This document shows, in pieces, positions 9,829-20,679 of a stretch of 64,000 nt of DNA (its first letter is position 1; every line of letters starts with the position of its first letter). The notes beneath the pieces were generated by a model, which saw only the letters and a program-made list of their open reading frames with translations, was not told where the DNA came from and did not search any database. The position numbers and the translations under genes are program-made. The DNA lies in NCBI GenBank assembly GCA_018398585.1, contig JAGTTD010000001.1, forward strand, positions 23,753,438 to 23,817,437, given 5' to 3'. The DNA is from Simmondsia chinensis. Taxonomy: Eukaryota; Streptophyta; Magnoliopsida; Caryophyllales; Simmondsiaceae.

Positions 9829-11331
9829 AAATCTTGCTCGTCCTCGAGCAAGGCTAAACATTAAGGCACACGATCTCATGTTTTTTAAGAATTTTACCAC
9901 AAGTCAAAGCAGGTGTACTCCAAATTAGAGAAGACTAACTGAGGTTTAAAGTTTAGGGTTCCAAAAGCAAAACCATCTTTCCTAAGGAAAAATCTGTCAA
10001 TTACCTAGGTAATCAAATTCAAAAGTTAGCTAAGCAAATTGGGTTTATCCGTTCTTTCTAATCTTAAGATATTCAAACCCAATAGAGGACAAAAAATATA
10101 CCACCCATAACAAGACTTATCAAGTATGCCCAAAACTAATTATTTTTGCACCAATTTTTTAATTTTTTTTGGAGGAATTTATTTACTCAAGTCGATATAA
10201 GCATATCTGCAGCGAGAATCAAGCTCCGACTCCTGGGCGATGACCCATAAGTAAGAGAAGCCACCACTGAGATGCCTAGATTTCTGACTTCCCGAGTATA
10301 TCATCAGTGAGAATCAAGCACCGACTCATGGACGATGACCCATAACTAAGAGAAGCCTCCAATGAGACGCCCTCTTAACGGATAGCACATATCTTATTTA
10401 TGTGGGATAGCATTGCTAGAGAAGTTTATCCTCTCTTTGTTTTGTTTGTTTTTTAATTTTTTTTTTTGTGCTTAGTTCCTTGTTAGCTTTCTAAGTACCC
10501 CTTGTAGCGAGCTTTCAATGCGGCAACTCCTGCTCCAGTTGGCCTAGGGCACCAAGTGTTGAAACACCCCTACGGATATACTTGCTCGAGGTACAAAGCC
10601 ACGAAACCATTACACCATAGCACATATCCAGAAGATAGCGGTCCTTAATAATTCACACTCTCTATCATATTTTTTCTTTTATTTAGATTTAGGCATAACT
10701 CTTCAAAACCTATTATGTAAATGATACTCTTTATACAATCTATTCAAATTTTAGCATCTTTTAATCAGAAAAAAAAGTAAAACAGCCATGCTAACTAGTG
10801 AAGTCAACTACCATGGTTTTATCAAGATAGTGCCTTATATTAGATCGTGTTTTGCAATTAGAATACAAAAACAGTTGATTATCAGGTTATTCAATTCTAA
10901 TTAAAGTAAACGAGCTCAAAATAGTAGAAAAATTACCTAAAAAGCATGACGATAAGTTCTTTCTTTTTTTTATATGAAAACTTTTTGAAAGATTAATAAT
11001 AAAAACTGAAGAAAACATACAATATTTTTGTTGGCCGACACTATTTACATCCCCATACAAAGGCTCCGAGCTCTGGGAGGCACTGAAACAGATTCTAAAG
11101 CTTAAAATAGGAAAACTTTAAAAAAAAAAAATTTGCAAAAATTTTAAAATTTGTCCCTCCCACCCCAAAACCTTTTTTTTTTAAAATACCTATTCGAACA
11201 AAATTTACAGAAACATCAGAAAATAAAAATAATTCAAGGAAAATAAAATAAAAGAGGTAAGGAAAAGAACACTTGGGTTGCCTCCAAAGGAGCACTTAAT
11301 TTATAGTCGTTAGCTCAACTCTTTGAGTAGA
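9829..11331 (-). other. Non-coding 3' region of the deleted Athila-type element
   Basis: This is the stretch between the pol stop and the PPT, where Athila elements often have an extra or env-like ORF. No such ORF is visible here. The region includes a 95-bp duplication and blocks shared with 63331-64000 (GGAGGCAGCCCAAG type, TAGTGTCGGCCAACAAAA type). Confidence 0.7.
10209..10385 (-). repeat. Two-copy 95-bp direct repeat
   Basis: GAGAATCAAGCTCCGACTC at 10214 recurs as GAGAATCAAGCACCGACTC at 10309. Both are followed by GATGACCCATAA and AGAGAAGCC. The offset is 95 bp. It lies in the 3' untranslated part of the element. Confidence 0.85.
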
Positions 11332-11463
11332 TCATTTTACGTTATTGAGATTAATGGCGGTCTTTTGCAGGTTGAGCTTTCCATCAACATAAGGCTTAAA
11401 CCTTTGGCCATTAACCTTGAATGTGCCCTTCCTTTTATTGTGAATCTCTATGGTGTCATACTG
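11332..11463 (-). pseudogene. Remnant of the integrase C-terminus (Athila type)
   Basis: The minus-strand peptide includes GTFKVNGQRFKPYVDG and ends NLNNVK. The same end is present, with breaks, at 63180-63335 in the Athila element on the right (FKV..W.KPYIDGE type, then a similar end). It is the only coding sequence left in this element. The ORF start at 11559 is not meaningful. Confidence 0.78.
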
Positions 11464-11826
11464 GAAAAGACAAAAATACAACACAAAACTCTTAAAATAA
11501 AAATTCAAAAATCTATCTAGATGAATGAAATAAATGGGAATAAAAAATGAGTTCTTCAAATTTAAACAAGATTTACAAGTTTGAACAAAATGAATTTAAA
11601 TCAATAAGAAAGACAAACACAAAAAAAAAACACAAAAAAAAATTTAAGTAAAATCATTCCTGGCTAAAAATCTTATTTTCAAAAAAAAATATTTGATTTT
11701 TGCTCTTTTTATTTTAAATTTGGGATAAAAAATGTTTTTCTTAAAAAAAAAAAAAGAATATGATGCTTAAATTACAAAGTAGTGTAATAATGAAAATTTG
11801 TGATATAAAATTGCCTAAACAAATGA

Positions 11827-11828
<2 letters not shown>

Positions 11829-11876
<48 letters not shown>
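11829..11876. repeat. (AT)n microsatellite
   Basis: An uninterrupted run of about 22-24 AT dinucleotides inside the leader of the deleted Athila-type element. Confidence 0.95.
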
Positions 11877-11879
<3 letters not shown>

Positions 11880-12670
11880 CATATGTATGCACATATCCTA
11901 ATTATTTAAAAATCAATGATGACTAAATGAAATAAAAAAATTTGTTAGTAACACTAATATTTTTGAAAAACTTAAAAATAACAAACCTGAGCTTTTAGAA
12001 TCTTTACAAAGTAAACTTATAAGTAAAATAAAATATAAAAATAAAGAGAAAATACAAGGGAAAAAAAAACAATAAGAGAACACAAAACTAACAAAACTTA
12101 ACGAAAACAAAATTTTAGGGGGATATGCTATACGAATTTGTTTTCAAAAACAATTTTAAAAATTAAACAAAATAAATGAACTAAATGAAATCGAAGATCC
12201 GTTTACAAAAACCTTTTTTTTTTTTGAAATACGAAATAAATAAATGAATAAAAAATTTGGGGAAAGATGCATCTAATATGAAAACTTTAAAAATTATAGC
12301 AATCTTCGTAAACCAAGTTTTTAAAGGGGTAGTAATACTAATATTTTAAAAAACCTTCAAAATAACAAATTTAACTATGAGAAACTTATATAGGTGATTA
12401 AAAAAATTAAAATGAAGTTACAAATTAATCATAAAACCTAAAAATACAAAAATTTAAAGTAAAAGTTAAGAAAGCACAAATTTTTTTTAAAAAAAGATAG
12501 AACCTCTTAATGTTTTCCAAAACTTGTAAAATATTAAATTTAACTTTTGAAATTCTAACAAAGTGAACTTATAATTAAAAGAAAGGAGAAAAAAAAAGTT
12601 CAAATATAAGAAAAACTACAAAATAACACAAAACTTAACAAAATATTTTTACAAAAAAAACACAATTCTT

Positions 12671-12695
12671 GGGGGGGGGGGGGGGGGGGGGGGGG
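12671..12695. repeat. 25-base G run
   Basis: Twenty-five consecutive G on the plus strand, which is C in the element's orientation. The Athila element at the right has a C run at 57978-58003 in the same leader context. Confidence 0.9.
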
Positions 12696-12848
12696 TATGT
12701 TCTATACGAAATTTTTTTTTTTAAAGAATTTATCTTTACAAATCAATCAAATACAAAATTTCTTAAACTTAAATAAAATTTACAAATTATTAACAATTTC
12801 AAATTAGCGCCCAAACGAGTTGGTATCGATATCACTGAAATAGAGACA

Positions 12849-12867
12849 ATCCCCGGCAACGGCGCAA
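12849..12867 (-). other. Primer-binding site, tRNA-Asp type
   Basis: On the minus strand the site reads TTGCGCCGTTGCCGGGGAT, matching the tRNA-Asp complement TGGCGCCGTTGCCGGGGAT except for one base. It lies a few bases after the LTR end. This primer is typical of Athila-lineage elements. Confidence 0.9.
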
Positions 12868-12872
12868 AAACT

Positions 12873-14285
12873 TGATGCAGACTTTGCGTATGTATTAGCA
12901 AGTGTACTAGTAGTATCAAGTAATATAGAAATGAGTAGAGTATCGCTCCCACAAGGATTGTTATTGACTGAGTACCAAAATTAGTTGCTTTGATGCTATT
13001 TGAAAAACCAAAAAATTGAGATATTGATATGAGATAAAATAAACTAAAAAGAAATAAAATAAGTTAACTGATCATAAAAAATTTTATGATTTAATAATAT
13101 CCAAGGCATCTAATTTCACCTAATTGCATCAATACGCCTTTCTATTCTCCTTACTCAAGTTGTTATTATGTGTTGAAGGTTGAAAACCATAATTTACTAA
13201 ATATTCTCTCTCGAGCAACATTTAGTATGCTCTTTTACATATTAAACCATCACTCTGGTGCATGAATTTAAATAAGGAAAGAGTTTTTAAAGTTCGATGA
13301 TTTTCTTATAAGAACCACACAAATCGCATTAATCTCTTTCAAGCATTCGCTCAATTTGTGGTGCTTATCACCTTAGCACTCATCATAAATCTCTTCTCAG
13401 ACTCATTATGAATCATTATGGGCCTTAAATGGATATCAAGCATTTAAAACTATTGAAGAACAATGATAAACACTTCAACAACGCAATGACAAAACAATGA
13501 ATGCGTTGAATTAGAAATAAACGTATATTGCACTTTAGGCTACATCATAGCCTTGGAATAACAAAATTAGTTCATGATAAACTTAATATAAATCATAACT
13601 AACACAAAATTCATGAACTTAGAAAAGAAAAAGGATAGAAAGAACTTAAAAAAATAAAATTACAAACCAAACTTTCTTCCCTCCTTTCCTTCTTTCTTCC
13701 TCTTGTTTTCTTCTTCTTTCTTTCACTTGTACGTATTTTTTTTGTTGAATGAGGGATGATCCCTATTTTTAGTTTTTGAGGGGTGAATAAAGAATGTAAA
13801 AATTAACTTCAAACTTCATCCTCGTTTGCCAATCTTGCCACCCCTTCTTCAACTTGCATAACTTGCTTTATTTATGTATTTTCTTTGCTTTTCACTGCCC
13901 AAACCTGATATTTCAGATCAAGAGGATGGTGTTCATGCATAATACAATGAATTTGAGTTTCAAAACAAAAATGAAAAAAAACAATCGCGCGAAGCAACTT
14001 GTGAAAAAAAACTTGTTATTTTATGTAAAAAAACTGCATTTTAGGCGTAAAAAATGTGGTGCTTTGCTAATTTTTTTGTATTTGTTTGATGTCTGTTACA
14101 TTTACTTGTTAATGCTAATGATAAAACCTAGCAAGATTTAGCATAAAATAAGTGTTTTTGCAAGAAAGTAGCAATATAGTTCAAAACGAGCAAAACCGGG
14201 CAAAATTGATAGAAGTTTGATGCAAAAAGTGGTTAAAATTATATTAAAACGATGTAAATAATTATATACTAAATTGGACTTATCA
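12873..14285 (-). repeat. 5' LTR of the deleted Athila-type element
   Basis: 1413 bp, pairing with 8384-9812. The TATA equivalent near 13763 has mutated (CTATTTTTAG on the plus strand). An ORF of 95 codons at 13854-14141 on the opposite strand is a chance frame. Confidence 0.92.
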
Positions 14286-14642
14286 AACCCCGAAACATAT
14301 TATATTACCAAAAAAATACATCAGAACATGGTTTTACACCTAAAAGTTACACAAAAACTTTAATCATCTGAGACGCTAAAACAAGTGATCGTGAAGCAAC
14401 AAGAGGGGAACCATAGGAGCACCACAAGGATGAAAGGAACCCCAATAAGCCCAAAGTTAAGCCCATTCGACCTAGCCATGCTGACATACCACACTCTATT
14501 TTCAGTGTCAAGGACCGAAAAAAATGATAGCTGTAAACCTTGAACTCTAAAAAATGAGACACTTACTAGTCATTAACAACCTAGTAATTCCGATGCTTCG
14601 ATGTTCTTCAGGATGCCATATGTTAAAAGACAAGTTGTGATG
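14286..14642 (-). other. Host-like flank with a short minus-strand ORF
   Basis: This piece lies between two insertions and is not recognisably a transposon. A minus-strand frame (14562-14347) of 71 codons has a hydrophobic middle (GLLGFLSSLWCSYG), and downstream the minus strand reads TAATATAATATG, which could be a polyadenylation region. With 20157-20679 it may be part of one decayed host locus split by the chromovirus at 14643. I do not recognise the product. Confidence 0.3.
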
Positions 14643-15014
14643 TGTTACGCTTGGAAGTTGAATTGAAGTTGAATTGAAGCTGAGTGATCAAGTTAAGCTA
14701 CGAGAAAGTAAGTTAAGACTGTTTTGGTTCATTCGGTTATATCCTTAGTAGTTTAGGTCAATGTGTAGTCCTTTTTGGCGGCTAAGTTCAATAAGTTGGT
14801 TAGTTAGTTAAGTCTTGATGCATTGTATCTCTTTTTGATCCTAGTTGTATAAATAACTTAAGCTCTTATAGGATTCATTCATGAATGCTAAATGTGAAGC
14901 TTTTCTTCTCTCATCTCTAATTCTCTCTATAGTTTGCATCTCTTTCACTTCTTTTCTCACCTAAACTCTATTTTGTCCTAGTTTATGAATCAAGATTGGT
15001 CTTGGTTCATAACA
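14643..15014 (+). repeat. 5' LTR, 372 bp
   Basis: It starts TGTTACGC and ends TTCATAACA. The TATA box TATAAATAA is at about 14849-14857. It is alignable along its length with 19816-20156 but with many differences. Confidence 0.9.
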
Positions 15015-15015
15015 A

Positions 15016-15030
15016 TTGGCATCATAGCTT
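15016..15030 (+). other. Degenerate initiator tRNA-Met primer-binding site
   Basis: TTGGCATCATAGCTT lies one base after the LTR, with two changes from TTGGTATCAGAGCTT. Confidence 0.75.
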
Positions 15031-15172
15031 GAATTGCGTAACTGATCGAGTTCATTTGAGTCAAATTGGTCGAATTGCTGTTCACAGGCATCAATTGGAA
15101 TTCGATTTCCTTCGAATTGAGTCACTTGATCTTGTTGCTGTGTTGCTGTCAAGATTCTGGATTCTTGTTCTA

Positions 15173-15811
15173 ATGGCTGGAGGAATGACTACCAAGTCTG
15201 CAGCTGCTAAGGCTAATGCTAATTTCAATATGGCAACAACTACAGCTACAGATGCAGAGGCTATTACTGGTGCTGAGCCTGGAGTTAAAGTTGAGACCAA
15301 ACCTGAGGGGCAGCTTGATCGGATATGAAATCATATGCCAAACATGATGACAGTGTTCCAGCAGAGTCAGGTAAACATTAATCAGAAATTCAAGCGGCAA
15401 TCACAACAAATTGGAGGTATTGAGGAGCAGATTCACAAACAGCAACAACCTATGGGTGCAGGATTGCTTTATGCTGCTAGTCAGCTTGAAAGGCCTCGTA
15501 ATTCAGCTCCTACTTTTATTCCAGCACTAGATCCTACAAGTTTGCTTACAAGACCTCAAATGCCAACTCCTGCTTCGTTCCCTCCCCCGGATTTCACTAT
15601 CACTTGGGAGGGTTTAGCAAATTCTAGGAACTATGGCCACAGGCAACCTCGAGTAGAGCTGGAACCATTCGATGAAAAAATGCCTCAATCATGGATATGG
15701 AAATGCGAGAGGTATTTAAGATTCTATAACATTTCTGAAGCTGAGAAAGTTGAATTAGCAGCTATATATCTGCAAGGGGAATTAGAGGTTTGGTATTATA
15801 GCCTTGTGTGA
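15173..15811 (+). pseudogene. Gag N-terminal and central region (chromovirus)
   Basis: The likely gag start is the ATG at 15173 (MAGGMTTKSAAAKAN), preferred over the ATG at 14996, which lies inside the LTR. The first frame stops at 15328. A second frame (15335-15811) follows with Gln-rich sequence, then the family motif ELEPFDEKMPQSWIWKCERY and EKVELAAIYLQGELEVWYYS, where it stops before the gag core is complete. Confidence 0.85.
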
Positions 15812-16774
15812 AGTAAACATTTGATAACTTGGACTGAATTTGAAAGAGAATAGTGTTTAACCTATGGTGATGAGGACATCTGTGATGTTGTGGAAAATTT
15901 TAATAAGCTAGTGCAAACTACAACTATGAAGGAATATTTGTCAAGGTTTGAGAATCTCTGAGCAAACATGCTGGCTATAGATACTAATGCACTCGAAGCA
16001 TATTATGTTTCGAGGTTTATCAGTGGCTTGAAGCCAAAAGTAAAGAATCTTATTAAGGCTTTGGATCCCACTTCCCTATCTCAGGCTTACTCGAAGGCAA
16101 GGAGGGTTCAGTTCATAGTGCTTTCTTCAAATGAGGCAACTAGAGCAAGAAACACTCAATTTGGAGGTCCCTCACTTAGGCCAGCCCCAACTGGCAACAA
16201 CCCATTAAGCAAGGAAGAGAAGAGGCTGCAAAAACTTTGTTTCAGATGCAACCAAAGATATTTCTTTGGTCACAAGTGCGATCTTAAGTACCTTATGTCC
16301 GTTTCTAGATGTGATGATGAGGAAATTGTTCAGGAAGAGGATGAGGCTATGGATTATGAGGAGCAAGAAGCAGATAAGGTTGAAGAGATAGAGGACAATG
16401 ACATTGAGATATCTGTACAAGCCTTCACTGAGAATGGCTCGCACAACACCATCAGGATCAAGGGAGAAGCTAGAAGCAAATCCTTGCTGATTTTAATCGA
16501 CAGTGGTAGTATGCATAGTTTCATCGATCCAAAGATTGTAAAGAGTGTGGGGCATGAAATGATCAAGACCTCTCCATTAGCAGTTACTGTGGTAGATGGC
16601 AACTCAATCTTGACTCATACCAAGTGCAAAAACTTCAAGTGGCAGACACAAGGGCGGGACTTTGATTATGACTTAAGGGTGTTGAGATTGGGAGGTTGTG
16701 ATATGGTTGTAGGGGTTGATTGGATGAAGACCATTAGTCCCTTGCAGTTTGATTTTGCTGAATTAGCATTTTGA
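15812..16774 (+). pseudogene. Gag C-terminus, zinc knuckle and protease (chromovirus)
   Basis: The gag core continues with stops at 15809-15960 and is open from 15968 (YYVSRFISGLKPKVKNLIKA). The zinc knuckle CFRCNQRYFFGHKC has all four ligands in the CX2CX7HXC arrangement used by this family. An acidic linker follows, then the protease active site LIDSGSMHSFIDPK and LGGCDMVVGVDWMKT. Its knuckle is better preserved than in the other chromoviruses here. Confidence 0.9.
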
Positions 16775-16929
16775 TTTGAAAGAGAAGGGTTGCATGTTCA
16801 GCTGCAAGGCAAAGCAAGAACAATTGCAAATGATAAGTGGGAAGCAGTTACAGGGGGTGTTCAGGAAGAAGAATTACCAGGGGTTGGACATCTTCATTCC
16901 AACAGTTCTATTAATAAGGAAGAGTAGGT

Positions 16930-17823
16930 GACTTATATTCCTTCAATTGACTCTCTGTTGCTGAAGTATCATGATTTATTTGAGAAGCCAAGTTCCTTGC
17001 CTCCTAAGAGAGCCTTCGATCATCCCATTCCATTGAAAGCTGGAATAGATCTGGTAAATCTTCGACCATATAAGTATCCTCACTCACAAAAGAGTGAACT
17101 TGAATGACAAGTGGATGAACTGCTGAAGATAAGGTTTTTTAGACGTAGCCATAGTCCTTTTGCTTCACCGGTCATATTGGTTAAGAAGAAGGATGGAACT
17201 TCAAAAATGTGCATGGACTACCAGCAGCTGAATTCACTTACAATTAAAGATAAGTTCCCATTCCAATCATCAATGACTTGCTGGATGAGCTCTATGGATC
17301 TATGTTCTTCTCTAAGCTTGACCTGTGACAGGGCTATTATCATATTAGAGCTCAAGAAGATGACATTTACAAGACAACTTTTAGAACTCATCATGGGTAT
17401 TACGAGTTCTTGGTGATTCCTCTTGAGCTATCCAATGCCCCGGCTACATTCCAGGCATTGATAAACTCAGTGTTCAAGTCGTTCCTCAGGAAGTTTGTAC
17501 TTGTGTTTTTTGATGATATCCTAGTTTACAGCTCTTCTTGGGAGAGTCATTTGATCCATCTTGAACTAGTGTTCCAGACAATGAGGCAGCATAAGCCTTA
17601 TGCTAAGCTTTGCAAATGTTCATTTGCTAAAACACAAGTGGAGTATCTTAACCATCTCATTTCAGAAAAAGGAGTGGCTATTGATGATAACAAGGTGCAA
17701 GCCATGGAAGATTGGCTTGCTCCTAAGGCTCTTAAGCAGCTTCGAGGATTTCTTAGCTTAACAGGTTAATAGAGGAAATTCGTTGCTGGCTATGGAATAA
17801 TTACAAAGCCTCTAACTAATTTA
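16930..17823 (+). pseudogene. Reverse transcriptase (chromovirus)
   Basis: It opens with LPPKRAFDHPIPLKAG and continues with [20 protein letters not shown], a frameshift near 17270, then [14 protein letters not shown] and the intact catalytic box FFDDILVYSS. It ends with LRGFLSLTG followed by an in-frame stop at 17767. Breaks at about 17105, 17270 and 17410 disable it. Confidence 0.9.
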
Positions 17824-18210
17824 TTGAAGAAGGATGCCTTTCATTGGAATGATCAAGCTAAAAAAGCCTTTGAACGATTGAAGGATGCAATGTCTTCTGC
17901 TCCTGCTTTAGCAATACCTGATTTTACTCTACCATTTGTTTTGGAACAGATGCCTATAGTAAGGGTATTGGAGCAGTGTTATCTCAAAAGGGGAGGCCCT
18001 TGGCATACTTGAGTCCAGCTTTAAGTCCCAAGAACCAAGAGCTATCCATATATGAAAAGGAATGCTTAGCAATATTGTTGGCAGAACAAAAATGCAGGCA
18101 TTACTTAGAGGGTCATCATTTTATAATCAAAATTGATCATCAAAGCTAGAAGTATTTGCTTGAACAGAAGGTCAGTACGAGAGTTTAAAGGAAGGGCCTT
18201 ATGAAGATGC
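17824..18210 (+). pseudogene. RNase H (chromovirus)
   Basis: The segment from 17824 ([20 protein letters not shown]) leads to the position of the first RNase H aspartate at about 17945, where the frame is disturbed. The SIYEKECLAILLAEQK helix and IKIDHQS motif can be read in other frames up to 18150. It has several stops. Confidence 0.82.
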
Positions 18211-19770
18211 TTGGATTGTACTATACCATTGAGTATAGGGAAGGGAAGGACAATGGAGCTGCAGTTGCCCTTTCAAGGAAGGTGGAAGATCTGGAGGAGG
18301 CCAATTATGCAGCTGAGTATGGTGGTACCTTCCTGGATGGAGGAGGTGGTGAAATATTGTGATGAGGATTCCTTTGCTCAAGGATATGTGACTGCTCAGT
18401 TGGCTCAAGGCACAGTGGATACTGATTCTGAAGTTTCTGTCAGCCATGGGGTAATCAGAATTAAAGGGCATGTATATGTTGGCATAGGTTCTAATCTAAG
18501 GAAGCAGGTCTTATTGGTTGCCCATAACTCTGCTTGGTGTGGACATTTTGGCGTTGAAGACACCTATCAGAGGTTGATGTAATACTTTCATTGGCCTGGG
18601 TTGAAGAAGGACGTTCAAGAGTTGATCCAATATTGTTAGGTTTTTTAAAGGACCAAGAGTGAGCGTCAGTCTTACCAAGGATTGCTCCATCCCTTACCCA
18701 TTCCTGACAAAGCTTGGGAGCACATTAATACTGATTACATTAAAGAGTTGCCCAAGTCAGAAGAGAAGGAAGTCATTTGGGTGGTTGTTGATCGCTTCAC
18801 AAAATTCAACCATTTCGTGGCCTTTAACCGACCTATTACTACTGAAAGGTTGGAAAGGCTCATCTTAGATCACATTTATAAGCTCCAAGGCTTACCTCAG
18901 ACCATAGTTTCAGACAGGACAAGTTGTTTATAAGCAATTTTTGGTGTGAGCTATTCCTGTTATTGGGAACTACATTGGCAATGAGTTCTTCTTATCACCC
19001 TCAATCAGATGGACAGACTGAGAGGGTCAATCAGTGTGTTGAACAACAAAGAGCATGACATTCACTCATCCTAAGAGCTAGAATAAGTGGCTTTCTCTCA
19101 TGGAATTTTGGTATAACACAAACTTTCATTCATCTCTCGAGACTTCTCCATTCAAGGCCTTATGTGGATATGATCCACCAGCTCCTTTGGTGCTTCAAGG
19201 GGCCATTTCCGATGTGACTGAAGTAAATGACCTGTTAGAATAGAGAAATCAACTTGTGAAAGTGTTCAAGGATAATTTGTAAGTGGCACAGTCACGAATG
19301 AAGTACTTTGCTGATTAAAAAAAAAAAATTTGATAAGACCTTTGTAGTTGGTGATTATGTCCTCTTGAAATTACAGCCTTATAGATTGTCTTCTTTAGCT
19401 GTGTGCAAGATTGCCAAGCTAAGTGAAAGATTCTTTAATCCTTACAAGGTGTTGGCAAGGATAGGGAAGGTTGCTTAGAAGCTGGGGCTTCCACCAGATT
19501 CATCGATGCATCATGCGTTTCATGTATCCTTGCTTAAGAAGTTCGTTCCAACCGCTGTTGATACTCCTGCAGTTCATCTCCAAGCCACGCTGCAAGGGTT
19601 ACTAGTTTAACAACCTCAGGCAATTCTGAATTCTATGCTGGTTCAGCAGCAAGGGAAGCAGAAAAATGAGGTTTTGGTGCAGTGGGGTAACTTGAGTCCG
19701 GATGTTGTTACTTGGGAAGATTGGTCCTTTCTTCAATCTCAATTTCCTTCTTTACATTCTTGAGCAAGAA
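18211..19770 (+). pseudogene. Integrase with chromodomain (chromovirus)
   Basis: 18211-18650 holds the RNase H-integrase linker and the zinc-binding region (HNSAWCGHFGVEDTYQRL, then a broken CXXC). 18682-18933 is the start of the core, with INTDYIKELP and IVSDR carrying the first two catalytic aspartates. The E region is readable near 19010 (HPQSDGQTERVNQC). The C-terminal part at about 19400-19540 has YKVLARIGKVA and HHAFHVSLLKK. The chromodomain at 19670-19750 reads VQWGNLSPDVVTWEDWSFL. Stops occur throughout. Confidence 0.88.
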
Positions 19771-19775
19771 TGTTC

Positions 19776-19777
<2 letters not shown>

Positions 19778-19812
<35 letters not shown>
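19778..19812 (+). repeat. 35-base G run at the PPT position
   Basis: The run lies between the chromodomain end (LQSQFPSLHS) and AAT followed by the LTR start TGTTATG. Related elements have a normal mixed purine tract here, so the G run looks like an expanded or substituted PPT. Length in a homopolymer this long may also be affected by assembly. Confidence 0.85.
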
Positions 19813-19813
<1 letters not shown>

Positions 19814-19815
19814 AT

Positions 19816-20156
19816 TGTTATGATTGGAAGCTGAATTAAACTTGAATTGAAGTTGATTGATCAAGTTGAGCTGCGAGAAAGTTAGTTAAGACTGTTTTGG
19901 TTGATTCGGTTTTATCCTTAGCAGTTGAAGTCAATGTGTAGTCCTTCAACGAAGTTCAATAAATCGGTTAGTTAGTTAAGGCTTGATGCATTGTAAATCT
20001 TTTTTATCCTAGTTCTATAAATAGCTTAAGCCCGTATAAGATTCATGAATGAATGATAAATGTGATGCTTTTCTTCTCGCATTTCTAATTCCCTCTATAT
20101 TTCTCATCTCTTTCACTTCTCTTCTCACCTAAACTCTTTTCATTCCTAGGTTATGA
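19816..20156 (+). repeat. 3' LTR, end eroded
   Basis: It starts TGTTATGATTGG and has a TATA box TATAAATAG near 20015. Similarity to the left LTR stops after GGTTATGAAT at about 20150, leaving the final 25 or so bases missing or replaced. Confidence 0.88.
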
Positions 20157-20679
20157 ATTACGAAGCACAAACTAAGAATCAAGGTCCCATTTATCGTCTA
20201 AAATCCACAACGCTAAAGCTGTGCCATGAAGCCCAGCTAAACATAAGCGGCCCTCAGAACAAAAAATACCTAGGTGTTGACAGCAAACAGCCTCACTCCG
20301 GGCGCGAGAAGGAAGGAACATAAGGTAGATAGAATCCTCCACCATATCCCACGCTACCAAGTAAGGATAGTAATAGGGATAGTTCGGAGAAAATGCTTCA
20401 CTACACTTTGAAAGGTGGTACAAATCATTACTACAAAGCACCCACTTTGTAAAATCCACCGAACTACCTCCGGAACATATGAGAGTTTGGTACCTCTAGG
20501 CACCGCGATCAAAATGATACATGGAATACCAATCCAGTTGGGGCCACTCCTCCGCTCTAAAAACAACATCCATATTGAAAATAAAAAGAAGAACGTGGTA
20601 ATAAAAAATGAAACACGTTAAAAAGGAAAACTGGCAAGTAGGTTTAAGTGATTGGGTTACACACAGCAAGAACCTAAGA
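20157..20679 (-). pseudogene. Possible decayed host gene fragment, minus strand
   Basis: A minus-strand frame at 20459-20172 (95 codons) includes FTKWVLCSNDLYHLSKCSE, a Tyr/Pro-rich segment, WDMVEDSIYLMFLPS and FCSEGRLCLAGLHGTALALW. The rhythm resembles the C-terminal repeat part of plant F-box-associated proteins, but this is only an impression from composition and spacing. It is not retroelement sequence that I recognise. It may continue upstream in another frame to about 20600. Confidence 0.35.

Larger units (their letters stand above)
11560..12848 (-). other. Leader of the deleted Athila-type element, low complexity
   Basis: AT-rich, with many A/T homopolymers, an (AT)n microsatellite at about 11829-11876 and a 25-G run at 12671-12695. 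I see no gag sequence, so the internal deletion probably joins the leader to the pol tail within this stretch. Confidence 0.6.
8384..14285 (-). mobile_element. Athila-type LTR element, internally deleted, minus strand
   Basis: Long LTRs (8384-9812 and 12873-14285, about 1.4 kb) start TGATGCAG and end TTATCA on the plus strand. The flanks are AACCG (8379-8383) and AACCC (14286-14290), a 4-of-5 target-site duplication. On the minus strand, a tRNA-Asp-type PBS follows the 5' LTR, and only the last part of pol remains (11332-11463). The 3' region matches the Athila element at 57619-64000 in several blocks, including the AGTGTCGGCCAACAAAA stretch. Gag, protease, RT and RNase H are missing, so it is non-autonomous. 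Confidence 0.9.
14643..20156 (+). mobile_element. Ty3/gypsy chromovirus, plus strand, with eroded 3' end
   Basis: Order: LTR (14643-15014), PBS, gag, zinc knuckle, protease, RT, RNase H, integrase, chromodomain, an extraordinary poly-G tract at the PPT position, and LTR (19816-20156). The right LTR lacks the last 25 or so bases (the CTTGGTTCATAACA end), and no TSD partner for TGATG (14638-14642) is visible. The coding region has many stops, so the element is dead and looks older than the chromovirus at 45819-51591. Confidence 0.92.

Noticed and set aside
13854..14141. 95-codon plus-strand ORF
   Set aside because: It lies inside the LTR of the deleted Athila-type element, antisense, with no domain and no trace in the partner LTR.
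14996..15172. Gag start at the ATG at 14996
   Set aside because: That ATG lies in the LTR, upstream of the PBS. The ATG at 15173 fits the position of gag starts in related elements.
15091..15400. Minus-strand ORFs opposite the gag start at 15.1-15.4 kb
   Set aside because: They are antisense shadows of the plus-strand gag; no independent feature supports them.
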